Shown here in pieces: positions 12,341 to 25,046 of a stretch of DNA of 64,000 nucleotides (within the stretch, counting starts at the first letter, position 1; the number at the start of each line of letters is the position of its first letter). A program made the translations under genes and the position numbers. The notes under the pieces are model-generated. The model made no database searches, was not told where the DNA came from, and worked only from the letters and a program-made list of their open reading frames with translations. Source of the DNA: Antennarius striatus (Eukaryota; Chordata; Actinopteri; Lophiiformes; Antennariidae); contig NC_090779.1 in assembly GCF_040054535.1 (NCBI RefSeq), forward strand, positions 19,764,501 through 19,828,500, given 5' to 3'.

Positions 12341-15300
12341 GCATGTAAATACAGCATGTAAAATTGACAGCCAATAAACATTAAAAGTAACAAACCAAAT
12401 CTTCCATTTAATAGCTATTTGCCTGGTTGGTTTACTTTATAACAATGTCAAGGTGTGTGTGTTTTCTCACCTACATTAGCAGCATTTTGCTTTAATTATT
12501 GTGGCCAAAAACAGGCGGATTCTTCAGCTGCCTCTCCAAAGCCTGCGACAGACTCCTCGACTGATTTACAGCCTGGGATTGTTGAAAGTGAGGATTGACA
12601 ATTTTTTTTTTTTTTGGCAGTGGCTTTTTCCAGATGTGATCTGAATGGAGTGATCGTTATGCAGAAAACTGTGACTGGGAAAAATTAACGAGTATCACTT
12701 CAGCAGGGGTGCATATACATTATATTATCATCAGTATAGTGATGGGCTTGTGAGGCAGATCTGGTGTTGGTTGTGATGTGTGTGTTGTAAAGTCTGCTTT
12801 AAGTCAGGATTATGCAAATAGTTTAATGCAACACACCGTGCTCATAACACTCCAAATCTTGAACTAGGCCCAACTAATCAAATATAAATGAAATTTCTTT
12901 TAACACAATGCTTATTTCTCACCTCACATGTTTTCAAAAGCATATTTTAAAATACAGTTTAGCTGTAATCAAAATAAAAACATTCATAAATTGTGACTAG
13001 GACACCATTTTTCTCTGCTTGAAAAACAGATGTGCCCAATCCAAGCAATTCCTATAACTTGCAGCACATCACCCATCAGCCACAGTGTTTAATGGGCTGG
13101 TGCGCCTGTCCAGATGCTTCCTCGCCAGAGGCAGTGTGTTTCCAGCATTAGATGGAAGTGGGCTCTCTAGCCAGACCTCTCTCATCTGCTGCTCATCTCA
13201 GCTTGAGGATAGAGTGCTGAGGTTAAAACCTATCACTGCACCAGGTTTCGAGACGAAAAGCGATGAGTGGAGCAAGACGAATGCAATATTTGGGTCTCCT
13301 GCATCAATTTAAGAATTTTTTTTTTTTTGCTTGCATCACAAATAGTAAGTATAGAGGTCAGATTAGTTTGGTTTTCCTTCCCATTGTTCTATCTACCTGA
13401 AGAAGAAATCAAACGGGTAATTTAAATTAATTCTAATCTATTTAGTGAAATAATAGACAGCTCCCTGTCCCTCCCTGTAAAGTATGTCATAGATTGATGG
13501 ATTCCATGGTGTGTTCTTGTCCTTGTCCACTGAATCCTCCCATTTCTGGATTCCCTCAGGCAGCAATTAGCCAACAGTCTGTCGGTGGCTAATAGCTTTC
13601 TAATTGAGTCTCTACAGGTAGTGTACCTGTTTGTGGAGGTTAAACTGAAAGGATGGCGACAGAACACAGGGCACAGCTTTCCACCACGGTGTTTCCCCCC
13701 CCCCATTCTCTTTGTCTTCTAAAGCAAGCAGCAGGAAGCTGTTCTCAGTCTGTCATCTTCTGTCTTTGTCTGGTTTCTACCCCCGGTGTTTCACAACCGG
13801 CAAGCTGTTGTGTCGGCGCTGACACCTTCTGACTCGATTTGCATGTAAGGTTACAGCAGATACGGATGCAGCATATGGATCTGTTTCAGAAGGTACACTG
13901 AGGTTTCCCAAGGCAAAGACCAATAAGATGATAGAAATATCTAAAGATGAATTTTAAAAAAAAAAAATCATTGTCATGCCAATAAATTACTGGCAAATAA
14001 AAAATAATACAGTCAGTATGTCATTCTCTCATATTTCCTATTTCTTGGGGTTGAATTACTGGGGGGTGGGGTGGGGGGTTCCAGTAATTAAACCCTTCTG
14101 TCCTGCTGAGGAAAGCAGACTTCTGACACCCTAAACCTTAACCACTATGACCAGTGCAATAATGCACACTCTAATATGCAATCTTGTCATCCCTTACAAT
14201 TCCTAATAATAGCCTCACTCATTTTCCATTACGTTAAAAGCCTCACCGTCCAGACAGAAACCTATCATGACCCCGATTTGATCCTTTTGTTACCCCTCCT
14301 CTACAGTCGATATTTTACCTCACCTCTTACCTGTTTCACTAGCCTTTCCAGATTCCCTCTTCTAAGATTCACATCTTACATTTTTATTTATTAATCATTA
14401 TTCTTAGCCGACATCATTGAGTGGCAATCCATCTACTTACAACGTTCGCAAAGTGAACTCACGCTGCTGTAAAGGACCCAGAATAACACTATGATATCAC
14501 ATCCCTCTCTTTATTCAAATCATCAGCTCTCTATATTGAGTGAGGAGTGCATTAGCAGTCTAACATGGACCGGTTGGCAGAGCAATCAAGGACTATTGAT
14601 CATGCGGCTCGTTTGACAACTATCTGTTTTGTATGTGTATGTGTAGCTTGGTGTTTCCAGGTAAAGAGGCTAAGTGTTGCCTTTCATCTTAAAAATGCTT
14701 TGAGTACATTGATTATTGTTCCAAAAGGTGATCAGACATGATGTTTTATTTACGAGTGGAGGTTGTTGGATAGCAGAATGGCGTAGTAAAAGGTCCACCT
14801 TTGAACAAAGGTGAACAAAATTATTTTGATGCACAGCTCAGCTGTAAGGTTCAAATTCACAGAAATGCAGATCCTGTTGAAACTTTCTGAGATAAAAAGC
14901 TGTAACCAATCAAGTCCATCACTACGTGGCATAAACATACAGAATAAGACTCTAATTTTTCTTCTCCTTTATTTATACTGCTTCTTCTATTTCTCTGAAC
15001 TAAAACTAAAGCACTGGGGTTATCAAAGATTCTCAATCCAAAACACAAGAATACAAAAAGAAGCATTATTTTTAGTTGCAAAACTATTCACCAGTGTCCA
15101 TGTTAGATTAGAATGCAATATGCAACACAACTTAAAATAAATGATTCAGTGGCTTTTCATTTCGGCAAACTAACAGCTTTGATTGATTATTAATTATTTA
15201 ATCGGAAAGCATCTTTCGGTCATACCTGCATGAGAACAAAATGAGGGCGAGTCAGAGTGCTCTGCTGTTTTAGTGTTATTAACGTTATATCTCCGGCAGT

Positions 15301-15990
15301 TGGATAGCAGCACCGTTTAGCTCCAGGGAAACCCATTGCAGCACAAGACACTGTGCAGTCACAGGGTTTTCAGGTGAAACAGAGCACAGAGTTATTTTCT
15401 TCATCACTTGGTTGTTTCAAGTTGTTCAAATGCTGCAGTGTGTGTTGGTTAGACGGTCTCATATGTTGCTGCTTACCCCTCCTTTGTAGTTGCTACAATG
15501 ATATTATTTGCAAATGACATTTTTCTTTGCACCCACCCTTTGCCCAGAAATTATTCGAAGGAGCAAACTAATCAGATTTGACTGCATTCCTGTCTGGAGT
15601 TTTCGTTTCACTGTGTCCTAATGCTGTCTTTTTATGCCAGGGTTAGAAGAGAGGGCTATTTTGTTTCCGTATGCAACATCGATTAATTATGAATAAAATG
15701 AGTTTTCATTGTGTCATTGCTCGTATTTCATCTCCACTTTTAAATCATTCCATTATTTGGGCTGCTGGAACTGCCCATAACATCGTGAGAAAATGAACAA
15801 ATCATGCAGAATTTTTGACCGCTCTGTGAAAAACGGTTCTGAATATCTGAAACATTAAGCATTTTCTGAACAGATCATCGACCATTATGTGCTTTTAATA
15901 ATTGTCTTTCTGTTGAAGTGGTTTTTTCGAAATGGAAATCAAACACGCAACTGCGTGCCTCTGCATGTCTTTCCCACTCATTTTGCTGTG
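12341..15990. other. gene-free stretch
   Basis: No recognisable exon or complete repeat. Short homopolymers (T at 12602-12615 and 13317-13328, A at 13957-13968) and a G/T-rich patch at 14060-14080 are present. The open frames seen here lack domain features. Confidence 0.4.
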
Positions 15991-16027
15991 AGCGTTGGAA
16001 CAAAATGGTAGTGCACTGTATTGTGGA

Positions 16028-16167
<140 letters not shown>

Positions 16168-16384
16168 TGTAGATACTTGTTCATGTTTGGAGTGCATGCC
16201 TTATTCTAGAGACCTGATGAGTTAACTAACATGTAAATTTAGCTGGGGCTTTTTTTCCTGTTGGGCTTCTGGGACATTTATTTGTAGAGGACAATCTAAT
16301 TACTCTAATTTGAAAATGTCATTTAAATTTTACAGTCTGTGTTTAACAGGTCTCTTTAATGATGCCGAACATGATGGAGGGGAT

Positions 16385-16416
16385 GGTGTGTGTTTGTGTG
16401 TGTGCGTGTGTCTGCT

Positions 16417-16449
<33 letters not shown>

Positions 16450-16450
16450 C
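16385..16450. repeat. compound GT/GA microsatellite
   Basis: Imperfect GT repeats change into a GAGA run. This is a low-complexity tract adjoining the larger GT array. Confidence 0.85.
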
Positions 16451-18828
16451 TGTGAGAGAGGGAAACAGGGCAGCAAGGCTGAGTGTGTGGATTTTGAGGG
16501 AGGTGAGAGTGAAGGAGGAGGGATATGATTCCATGATTAATGCAGCGTTGCCCTTGCATGTTTTAGAGAGGAGGGAGGATGGAGGTGAGCCTAACAGCAT
16601 TAGCATTCTGCACGTGCTCCTGGAGGAGTCTGCTGTGCTCCTGTACAGATGCTCCGCTGCCTTTCACTTAACAACAGACGCCTCACAGATATTTCATTCT
16701 CAATGTTCACCAACCAGATGTTTTGCCAAACTGCCCACTAAGTACTTGTGAATCCACTTCATGTGTTAATATAGTTGATATGGTGTGCTATTGTCTGTTC
16801 ATCTGGTCTCAGCTCTTTCATCCCTTCATCGCTGTCATTCTACCATTGTTAGTACTACAATGCTCTCTTTTTTTAAATGTTTTTTTAATCTTTCACAGCT
16901 TTCAAAGTACATTCTCAAGCACAGAAGCGTTGACCTGAAGTGGTAAAGTTGTGCAAGGACCTGATTTCGAGCCCTCTCCACATATTTAAGCTCTCATTTA
17001 GCTCTCACCGTGTATTTAATGTTATGTTGTGCTGCGCTGCCAAAATCACTTGGGTGTTATTTGGAGTAGTGACAGCAGGGTTTACTGAGAAAGGCATTCC
17101 AGCACACAGAGGATACCACCCTGACGGTGCAACTTGTGACATTTCTGGTAATGAGCTGCATTATAATTTAAAATATGAGCACAGCCACCTAGAGCAATGT
17201 TAGATTTTGTTCTGTGCATCTCTGAGCAGAATCAGTTTTGTATTTATAGCACAGTCAAAAGTGTCCCGATTATTTCACCATCACCTGTGACAAAAATCTT
17301 AAAATTAGTATCGCAAAAAAAAACCCCAGACCAAACCAAATCTTTACCTGCACAGGCAGGTAGGCTCAAGTTTCAGATACATGCATTTTGTCAAGTCTTC
17401 ATATTCAGTTGCACTCATGGTATGAAAGTAGAGACAATGTCCAGACAGGTGGGAATAGGTGATAAAAAGGTTTTAATATCTCATGTAATCCAGACTTGAA
17501 GTGACTGACAGCTTTCGCACAGTGACCAGCTCACGGGTATTTGTGTCAGTGGAAGCAATCTTGTGTTCTCGGAGAAATGGGGCTGCTGACGCATGATGTT
17601 TTGATCCACAGAGGTGAGGTTTTCACAGAAGCCATTGTACCAATCGATTCATGTGTTTGCCCTCTTGTGCTTTTTGTCCTCCTCCTGCTGCTCCTTCACT
17701 GGGCTGAGGAGGAGCTTCAAACACAACTTGTTTGTTTGGGTTGTTATTTCTACAGCTGCCTCAAGTCACATGTTGGGATGAGCAATTCATTTTTCTAATA
17801 GATCTCAGTCATCCTACTTATCTATTTACATATTGTATTTGAACCTTTTACAAATTTGCTAACACACTGCCAGATCAATCCCGAGCCGTTGTCATGAACT
17901 CTCTACATGGGTGAGCGCTCTACCGGGCGAATGAAAATGAAAATTTCTTTTCACTCTCAAATATCATATTAATTAAAAATCCAGTGTTTGCACTGAATAA
18001 ATAGTAATATAATGATTAAATCTTTAAAAAAATAATGTTAATGAACAAATCTATCTATAATTCATTACAAGCAGCAAAAAAAAAAAAAAAATTCATGTCT
18101 GTAACTGTGGTTTTGACTAATTGGCATAATTTTACAGAAAAAAGAGAGCGTGTTAGTGAATGTGTGAAGAAAAAAAATAGGTGATGAAAGTTCATTTGAA
18201 TTCAAGTAACAGAGGCTGCTCTATCCAGTTTGACACACCATCCTGCTTCAGATGGATGAATATTGACCACTACATGAAAACAATGATTAAAATTGCTTTG
18301 ATATTATATGAATAAGATGCTGTATTTATGGGCATATTCTAAACTTAGCTTAACATTGCAGGTAATTTGATTGGCTTTGCATCATTTGCTGTGAAAGTGT
18401 TCACACTTCCATCTTTTGAATTAGGCATTTATGTTCATGCTTTTATTCATTTGTCTTTATGTCTGCATAATACTGAGGTTGATTTGAGTCGGTATTGAGG
18501 GATTTATTAACATTTTAACCAAAACAATGTGTCAGCTTGCTTGAGACACAACCATATGTTAAGCCAATTAATTTACCATAAATTACCACATTCTTGTGAA
18601 CCTATTTTGAATCACAGAAATTAATTACATTCATCTTTTAGCTACACTGTGAAATTATGGTGAAATCTGAAGTGTAATCTGCTGTATCGTTGTGATTAAT
18701 GTATATTTGTGGGCGTCACGTTGTTTTGCAGGTGAATCTGCTGCCTGTTATAAACAGAAAATCTGCAGAAAATGGTTTTTAAGTGTATGATTGGACATCT
18801 TTAAAGTAGGTAGATAGGTAATAATGAT
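16451..18828. other. gene-free stretch
   Basis: AT-rich DNA without an exon I can support. A poly-A run lies near 18077-18091. No complete mobile element is evident. Confidence 0.4.
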
Positions 18829-18915
18829 AATAATATTGGATTAGATTTATACAGTGCTTTTCTAGACACTCAAAGACGCTTTACAATGGATCCATTATTA
18901 TTCATCAACATTTGC
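18829..18915. repeat. fragment of a dispersed fish repeat
   Basis: The phrase GTGCTTTTCTAGACACTCAAAGACGCTTTACA, preceded by an ATTTATAC segment, matches a short sequence I know as a recurrent dispersed repeat in teleost DNA. Only this core is present and I cannot assign a family. Confidence 0.45.
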
Positions 18916-21083
18916 ACACACTGTAGTTAACTGCTAAAAATGTGTTGTCTCTCATTCGATTTCACTAAAACTGAATGCAAAGACCCTTCCTTAAAAAGCG
19001 GACTGTCAAATCATATTAATTGTGAAATGAGGAAAATTTGCATCTTGAGAAGTGTTTGAAAAAGTTTTTCCATCAAACAGAAAAGCTTTCGTTACCCCCT
19101 CCCCCCCTATCCAACCCCCCCCCATGCATGTGTGGCTTCTTTCACACAGAATGAGTATTTTTTGTTGCACTCTGCTTCAGTGCTCTGTGGAAATGGATGA
19201 CAGCATCTGTATAAACAACAGAGTGAAGTTATGCACCACAGACTCAAGAAAAGAATTGCCCTGCTTTGACTTGTGCCTAAAATATCTTTTTGCAGGCCCT
19301 TTAGCCACGAGGCTCTTTGATTACAACATCCATTACCTTTCTTTTCCCTCGTTGCATTTAACAAGGAATAGAAACCCGAAAGATTTTATTCATCTTGACG
19401 TGTTCATAAATTTTACTTCCACTGTAGCTCAAAATAAAACAAATGAAAGCACTGGGATGGTAAAAGTACCTAGGCTTACTTTGAGCATCCCTTCCATGTA
19501 CAATGAAATGAGCTTGAGACTATCTTGGTATTGAATGTAAGGTCATCTTTGAGTGAAGCACCATCCGTGTCAACCATACAATCAAGCAGAAATGTCACAT
19601 GGATCAGCCATTAGTGGATGAGATTTTCGTGGAAGTTGGACTTGATAAAGGTCCTCGCCATGAGTCATTTCAGATTCCTTGACACCAGGACGCAAACATG
19701 GGGTTTGTGTTTGATGCAAGAATTAATGCATGTATGTTTGATGCTTTAATTGGCTTACCTGTCATGTAGAAGTCAAGTCTTCTACAGTCTTCGGAGGATG
19801 ACATGGTGCTACTTTTGTTGGTAGCCATTTAGGGATTATTTGGGGTGATCACCTCCAGATGCTACAGCGGAAATGTATTTAATTAATAGTTCATTTATGG
19901 AAAAACTACAACGACAATTATTTTAAATGTACATGTAGTTAAGGAGAGTGGACAGTTTTTTGTGTGAAACAGTCGTTGTTGTCAGCCATAGCCATAGCTA
20001 TACTTGTTTTTTGAACGACACAAATGATTCACAGTAACAGAAGGTAAAGAGTAAATAAAGTGTTGATAGTGTTCCATCCGTACCTCGCACATGAAAATGT
20101 AAACATCTTGTAGAGTATGGATATAAATATGCTTTGTGTTGTCTTCGTAGAGAGCCCAGTAAAGAACTATTTCCTCTGTTAACATAGTGTTCTCACCTCA
20201 GGGTGTGACACCACGCTTCCTGGTTATCTCATCATCCCCAGCCAGTTCTCCATCTTTGTGCATGCAGTCTGAACTCAGTTCACCTAATCAGTGCTATAGG
20301 GGTATTTAATGATATCTATATTTCTATGGTCTGAGGGTTATAAAACTACCATTTATAGTAATGTAAATGCATTATAGTTCCCAAGCTTCTCAATGAGACC
20401 CCATTTGCCCCAGATGCATGGTCCAGATCTACTCAGCTTCTCCGTGCCTTATGTTTCAAAATGGGTATAATGCCCTTCTGTTACAAACCCATGCCTCTAT
20501 TTTTTTCTCTGAAGTGACGATTGCTCCATGCTTGTCATTAATAACTCCCGTTGCTTATAGCTAGGAGACAGAGGAACAAGGACAGTGGGTCACAGCAGAC
20601 AGCCTAGGCTACAGTTGCTTGGCCAAATAAACGTACACGGGAAGGAAAAAGCAATTAAGGGCACAACATAAGAGACAGCGTGAGAGCACCTGAGTTCTCT
20701 GTGTTCACACTGTCCTGATTTTTTGTGGTAGGGTCACAAAAACCATTCATTTAGCACCAAAGAATCTATGTTAACAGTAAGGACTTAGTAGTGTAAGATA
20801 ATTTTAATGACAAATTGTGAGACACACCCAAAGAAGCAGTGTTGAAATCTTGAAATTAGTCAAACTAATTCAATGAATTAGGCATCAGGTAAATAATAGC
20901 GTTGAGGTGATATCGAGAGACAACACAATTTACGACAGTCCATAACAGTTCCGTCGGGCACACATTGTAGGATGTAGAATAAATGGCATATTCATTCATT
21001 TGTCAGGTATGATCCTCTCCCCCAACATGAACTGTACAGGCATTCATTTGGGTGGCGTTGCCCATTTCGGTCTTCACCCGAAC
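18916..21083. other. gene-free stretch
   Basis: No recognisable exon. A C-rich patch lies near 19096-19124. The rest is unremarkable AT-rich DNA up to the hairpin at 21084. Confidence 0.4.
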
Positions 21084-21126
21084 ATCACGTAGAGATGCTT
21101 TTTGTACGGCAGCATCTCTACGTGAT
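21084..21126. repeat. perfect 16-bp inverted repeat (hairpin)
   Basis: The left arm ATCACGTAGAGATGCT (21084-21099) is the exact reverse complement of AGCATCTCTACGTGAT (21111-21126), separated by 11 bases. It lies next to the 3' side of a degraded LINE, which is on the minus strand. Function unknown. Confidence 0.9.
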
Positions 21127-21149
21127 CCCCACATCTTTTCTTTTTGGTT

Positions 21150-22195
21150 TGTTCACAGCATGTCATCCATCACAGCCTACATCCATCCACCTTCTTTTTG
21201 GTCTTTCTCTTTCCCTCTTGCCTGGTAGCTCCATCCTCAACAACCTTTTTACCGATATACTCATGATCTTCTCTGGACATGTCTAAACCATTGAAGTTTG
21301 CTCTTACTTTGCCTCCAAACCATCTCACCTTGTCTGTTCTTCTGATGAATTCATTTCTGATCCGATCCAATCTTGTCACTCCTAGAGAGAACGTCAACAT
21401 CTTAATTTCCTCAACCTCCAGCTTGGCTTCCTGTCTTTTCAGTGCCACTGTCTGTAATCCGTCCATCATGTCTGTCCTCAACACTGTCTCTAATCCGTCC
21501 ATCATGATTGTCCTCACCACTGTCTCTAATCTATTCATCATGTCTGTCCTCAACACTGTCTTATAAACTTTGCCTTTCATGCTGTCACATAAGACACCCG
21601 ACACTTTCCTCCACCCGTTCCAGCCTGCTTGGATCCATTTCTTCACCTCCTTACCACACTCACCGTTGCTCCAGACTATTGACTCCAAGTATTTAAAGTC
21701 CTCCACCTTTGCTCTTTCTTTTTTGTGTAACCCCACTTTTCCTTCTCCACTCGTCTCATTTATGCACTAATATTCTGTTTGACTTTGGCTAATCTTCATT
21801 CCTCTCCTTTCCAATGCATGCAGCCATCTTTCTAAATTTTCACTGCATCTGCGAACATAATAGTCCATCGGGATTCCAGTCTAACTTCATCTGTCAGCCT
21901 ATCCATCACTGATGCAAACAGGAAGGGACTCAGAGCTGATCCCTGATCAGTCCCACATCTACCTTGAACTCACATCAGCAGCACATCTCACCTCTGTTCT
22001 CCCACCTTCGTACATGTCCTGTAGTCTTGTAACGTACTTCTCTGCCACTCCAGACCTCTCTATGCAGTACCACCATTCCTCTCTGTGTACCTGTCATAGG
22101 CTCGCTCTAGGTCTCCATGTGACCTCCACAGCTGCCAGTATATTTCCTCTGATTTTCCTTCATATTATGGTCAAAAAGATCGAGTGCCTGTGAAT
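21150..22195 (-). pseudogene. degraded RTE-like LINE reverse transcriptase (3' part)
   Basis: On the minus strand an open frame (21736-21170) encodes the C-terminal region after the reverse transcriptase catalytic core. Recognisable phrases are FKYLESIVWSNGECGKEVKK, GWNGWRKVSGVLCD and FSLGVTRLDRIRNEFIRR. Further upstream (to about 22.2 kb) sequence resembling the catalytic-domain end is broken by stops and frameshifts. The frame is interrupted and contains a 36-base tandem triplication (21455-21562) not expected in a functional enzyme. The clade assignment (RTE-like) is from remembered family phrases and is less certain than the LINE call itself. Confidence 0.75.
21455..21562. repeat. 36-bp tandem repeat, three copies, inside LINE coding sequence
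   Basis: Three consecutive 36-base units begin at 21455, 21491 and 21527, each containing TCATG and a C/T-rich CTCA.CACTGTCT part. Being a multiple of three, they keep the reverse transcriptase frame open and repeat a 12-residue segment of type R-T-x-M-M-x-x-L-x-T-V. Confidence 0.85.
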
Positions 22196-22513
22196 GATTC
22201 ACTCTGCCAGATCAGAGAGCGTTGAATATAACAGATTTCTGCTCCATGTCACTTTATTTGTTTTCTCAACAGGCTGTCAACAAGTTTCTGGTGTTAAATT
22301 ATTCCTGCATAGTTGCTGAACAGAACATTTTTACCACTTGCCGTTAAACTGTTCAATTTTATGTTTTGCAGTAGAACTATACAGCAGTGGAATGCACAAA
22401 GCCGATTATTCTTACTTTTATTTCTTATGTGTTGGTAAATACTTTTGTCGAGTAAAGAATATGTAGCCAAGGACATTTTACTAAAGATTTTAATGGAGAT
22501 CTAAAATCCGATA

Positions 22514-22957
22514 GTCATCCCTCGTTACTTGCGGTTAATGCGTTCCAGGAACCACCCACCAAAACGAATTTCAGCGATATGGCAATGAACTATTTATGTT
22601 ATTATTTACTGTAATTTAAATGTTTATGAACCCTCCCCATACTGATATTAAACCACCTTCTATCTGAATTACCTTTTTCCCACAACACAGCGCACTTCCA
22701 GATGCCGTCAGCCAATAGAATGCAAGTACGGTATGTCACTACCTACTAAAAATCTGCATTGAGGTGGAGCCGCACGCGTTGATGCGTGCGCTTTCTATCA
22801 TACAGATAGAAAGCGGTTCAATATCAGTATGAGGAGGGTTCATAAACATTTAAATTACTGTAAATAATAAGATAAATAGTTTGTCGTTCTATTGCGGAAT
22901 TCGCTAATCGCGTGTGGTTCCTGGAACACATTACCCGCGAGGAACGAGGGCGCACTG
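22514..22957. mobile_element. foldback MITE, Tc1/mariner-pogo type
   Basis: Long imperfect terminal inverted repeats of about 160 bases (22514-22670 and 22796-22957) enclose a centre of about 125 bases. The right terminus reads CAGTGCGCCCTCG inwards and is flanked by TA; the left terminus is diverged but also follows TA. A TA target and a CAG...CCCTCG end suggest the pogo/Tigger side of Tc1/mariner. No transposase is encoded. A partial relative lies at 51066-51400. Confidence 0.75.
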
Positions 22958-24016
22958 TATTCCTATTGCAATTCCATCTAATGAGCTGAGATGAATCATT
23001 GCCAAGAAGCAGGGTCCGGACTCCAAATATCAAAACTCTGCACACTCTGCTGTATTGTTATATTTAAACTCAGTTGTTCTGCTCTACTCACCCATGTCAT
23101 ATATTATTTGTTGCAGTCGGCACAGGATCTACAAAGTATCAGGTGCTCGGGTATGTGTTTGGCTTTGCTGTAAATATAAAACCCTTTAATATTTGACAAT
23201 TTGCTCCTAATTTATAGTAAATATGTCCTGCCCATGCTTACTTTTTTGTCTTTGGAAGCTTCATAAATTAAAAGTAATGCTCTCGTATAAAGTTTTGAAA
23301 AGGCCTTTAATCTGAGGATGTGTGTGTTGGCCGATGTTCCTTCTAGTTTTTCATGTGTCAAAGTTTTTCATTTAGGATGCTTGGGTCCTTTGGTGTTCCA
23401 TTACTTTAATTCTCTTTTTATCTGGCTGGATCCTTTAACATGGTTTATCTGTTCCAACATGCTCTAAATCTGCTAACAAGCAGACTTGTCAGTTATTCTG
23501 AATGGAACAAGGCGGCTCAATGCAGCCCTGGGCATTAAAAGCGTGTTGAGTGTCACTGCTAAGACAGCTGTTTGGCTTCTTCACAATGTCACTTGGTGGG
23601 AAGGAGGCATCCTCGTTGATTCACATTATTGGGACAAGGTCAGCTTGTATTGATTTGCAGCGTGTGGATATTTGATTCTCAACATCAACTGATATTCAGC
23701 AGTGTCAAATAGAGATTCACTGGGAATAGGGTCCTAAATATACACTTCTTGCATGATAATGAGGAAAGGCTGAAGCTGAAGCTGAATGTTTCTCACTGGT
23801 GTGTGAGCCATATTAAAGACACTGACAAAGAAAAAATGCCTAGTCTGAGTTCAGAGTATTACAAGGTACAATTAGGAAAGTGTAAGAGCAGTATTTTTCT
23901 TGTATGCCTCTACTCCAAGCTTAGCTTTCATCATTTTATATATTTTCTAATTTAATATTCCACTTTTAAAGGCAAAATATATTTTAACTTAAGATAAGAA
24001 CAAACTGAAGTCGTCT
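22958..24016. other. gene-free stretch
   Basis: No exon or repeat recognised. The open frame near 23749-23955 is lysine-rich without domain features and is treated as chance. Confidence 0.4.
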
Positions 24017-24100
24017 TCCATTGAACTGGCGTCTCATCCAGAGTGTACCCCAACACTCGCCTCTTGTCAGCCGGAATAGGCTCCAGCAAATGCGGCAACT
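24017..24100 (+). repeat. L2/CR1-like LINE 3' fragment
   Basis: Short copy of the family seen at 9224-9470 and 30343-30591. It carries GAACTGGCGTCTCATCCAGA, GTGTACCCC and GGAATAGGCTCCAGCA. No tetranucleotide tail is left. Confidence 0.5.
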
Positions 24101-24946
24101 TTAAAGTGTAAGACTGGAGAATCTTGGAGAATTTACAGCTTAATTTAAAACTCTTAAAACGAGGCCTGTTGTTTTTTTTGGTTTTCGGTTTTGCTTACAG
24201 AGGGAGTTAATCTTGCAAACCTGGAAATCTACTGCTCCCTTTGCCTCCTTCATTTAAATATGAAACTAATGACTATAGTTGTCAGTACAGATTGCGTCTG
24301 AAGTACAGACATCTGGGCCAACTTTCTTTGCAGTGAGCTGCGTGTCTTTGAGTTTGCCCACACACAACAAGTTTCTGAAGTGCCACTTATGGGTGATGTT
24401 TAGATCACCATCTGTTGGGAGGAAACCGTGAGCATTTGTTTGTGGAATGATTTATATCATTGCTTAACTTTAAAACACGGGCTCACACATGAATGTTTAG
24501 GATGGAGGGGATTTCGTGCCTGAATGAGATGAGAAAAGGTCAGAGTATTGTGTATGCCTTTCAAAGACAAAAGTCATTTGATCATCCGAGAAAAATGAAC
24601 TATTGACCACTTGAAACTTGTTTTCTCCATACTAAACATAGCCTCTCTAGAAATAACAGCTGACTTGATTGTAAGAATCAGATAAAAAGCAAGGGCGCCG
24701 ATGCAGTCTCCTCATCTGACAATGATCTCTCCAACTTTTCCCGTCTTTCCCATCCCCTGAGTATAACTATTGTTTGCAGCCAAAGATCAGTCTTTTAGCT
24801 ATGGAGATATTCTTTCCCAAAGTGCAGGCTATGTCAGTGCTTCATCTAACGGCCTGCTTCTTCTGCAAACCTCTGAACAAATTGGACAACCTTAAACAGA
24901 AATGAGACTGACCCAGTTGCTAAGCTTTGAAGCTTATTGCACTATC

Positions 24947-25046
24947 AATATTATATTATATTATATTATATTATATTATATTATATTATATTATATTATA
25001 TTATATTATATTATATTATATTATATTATATTATATTATATTATAT
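24947..25046. repeat. (TTATA)n pentanucleotide microsatellite
   Basis: About twenty near-perfect copies of a 5-base TTATA/TATAA unit, which translate into a repeating Y/I/L pattern with no coding meaning. Confidence 0.95.
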
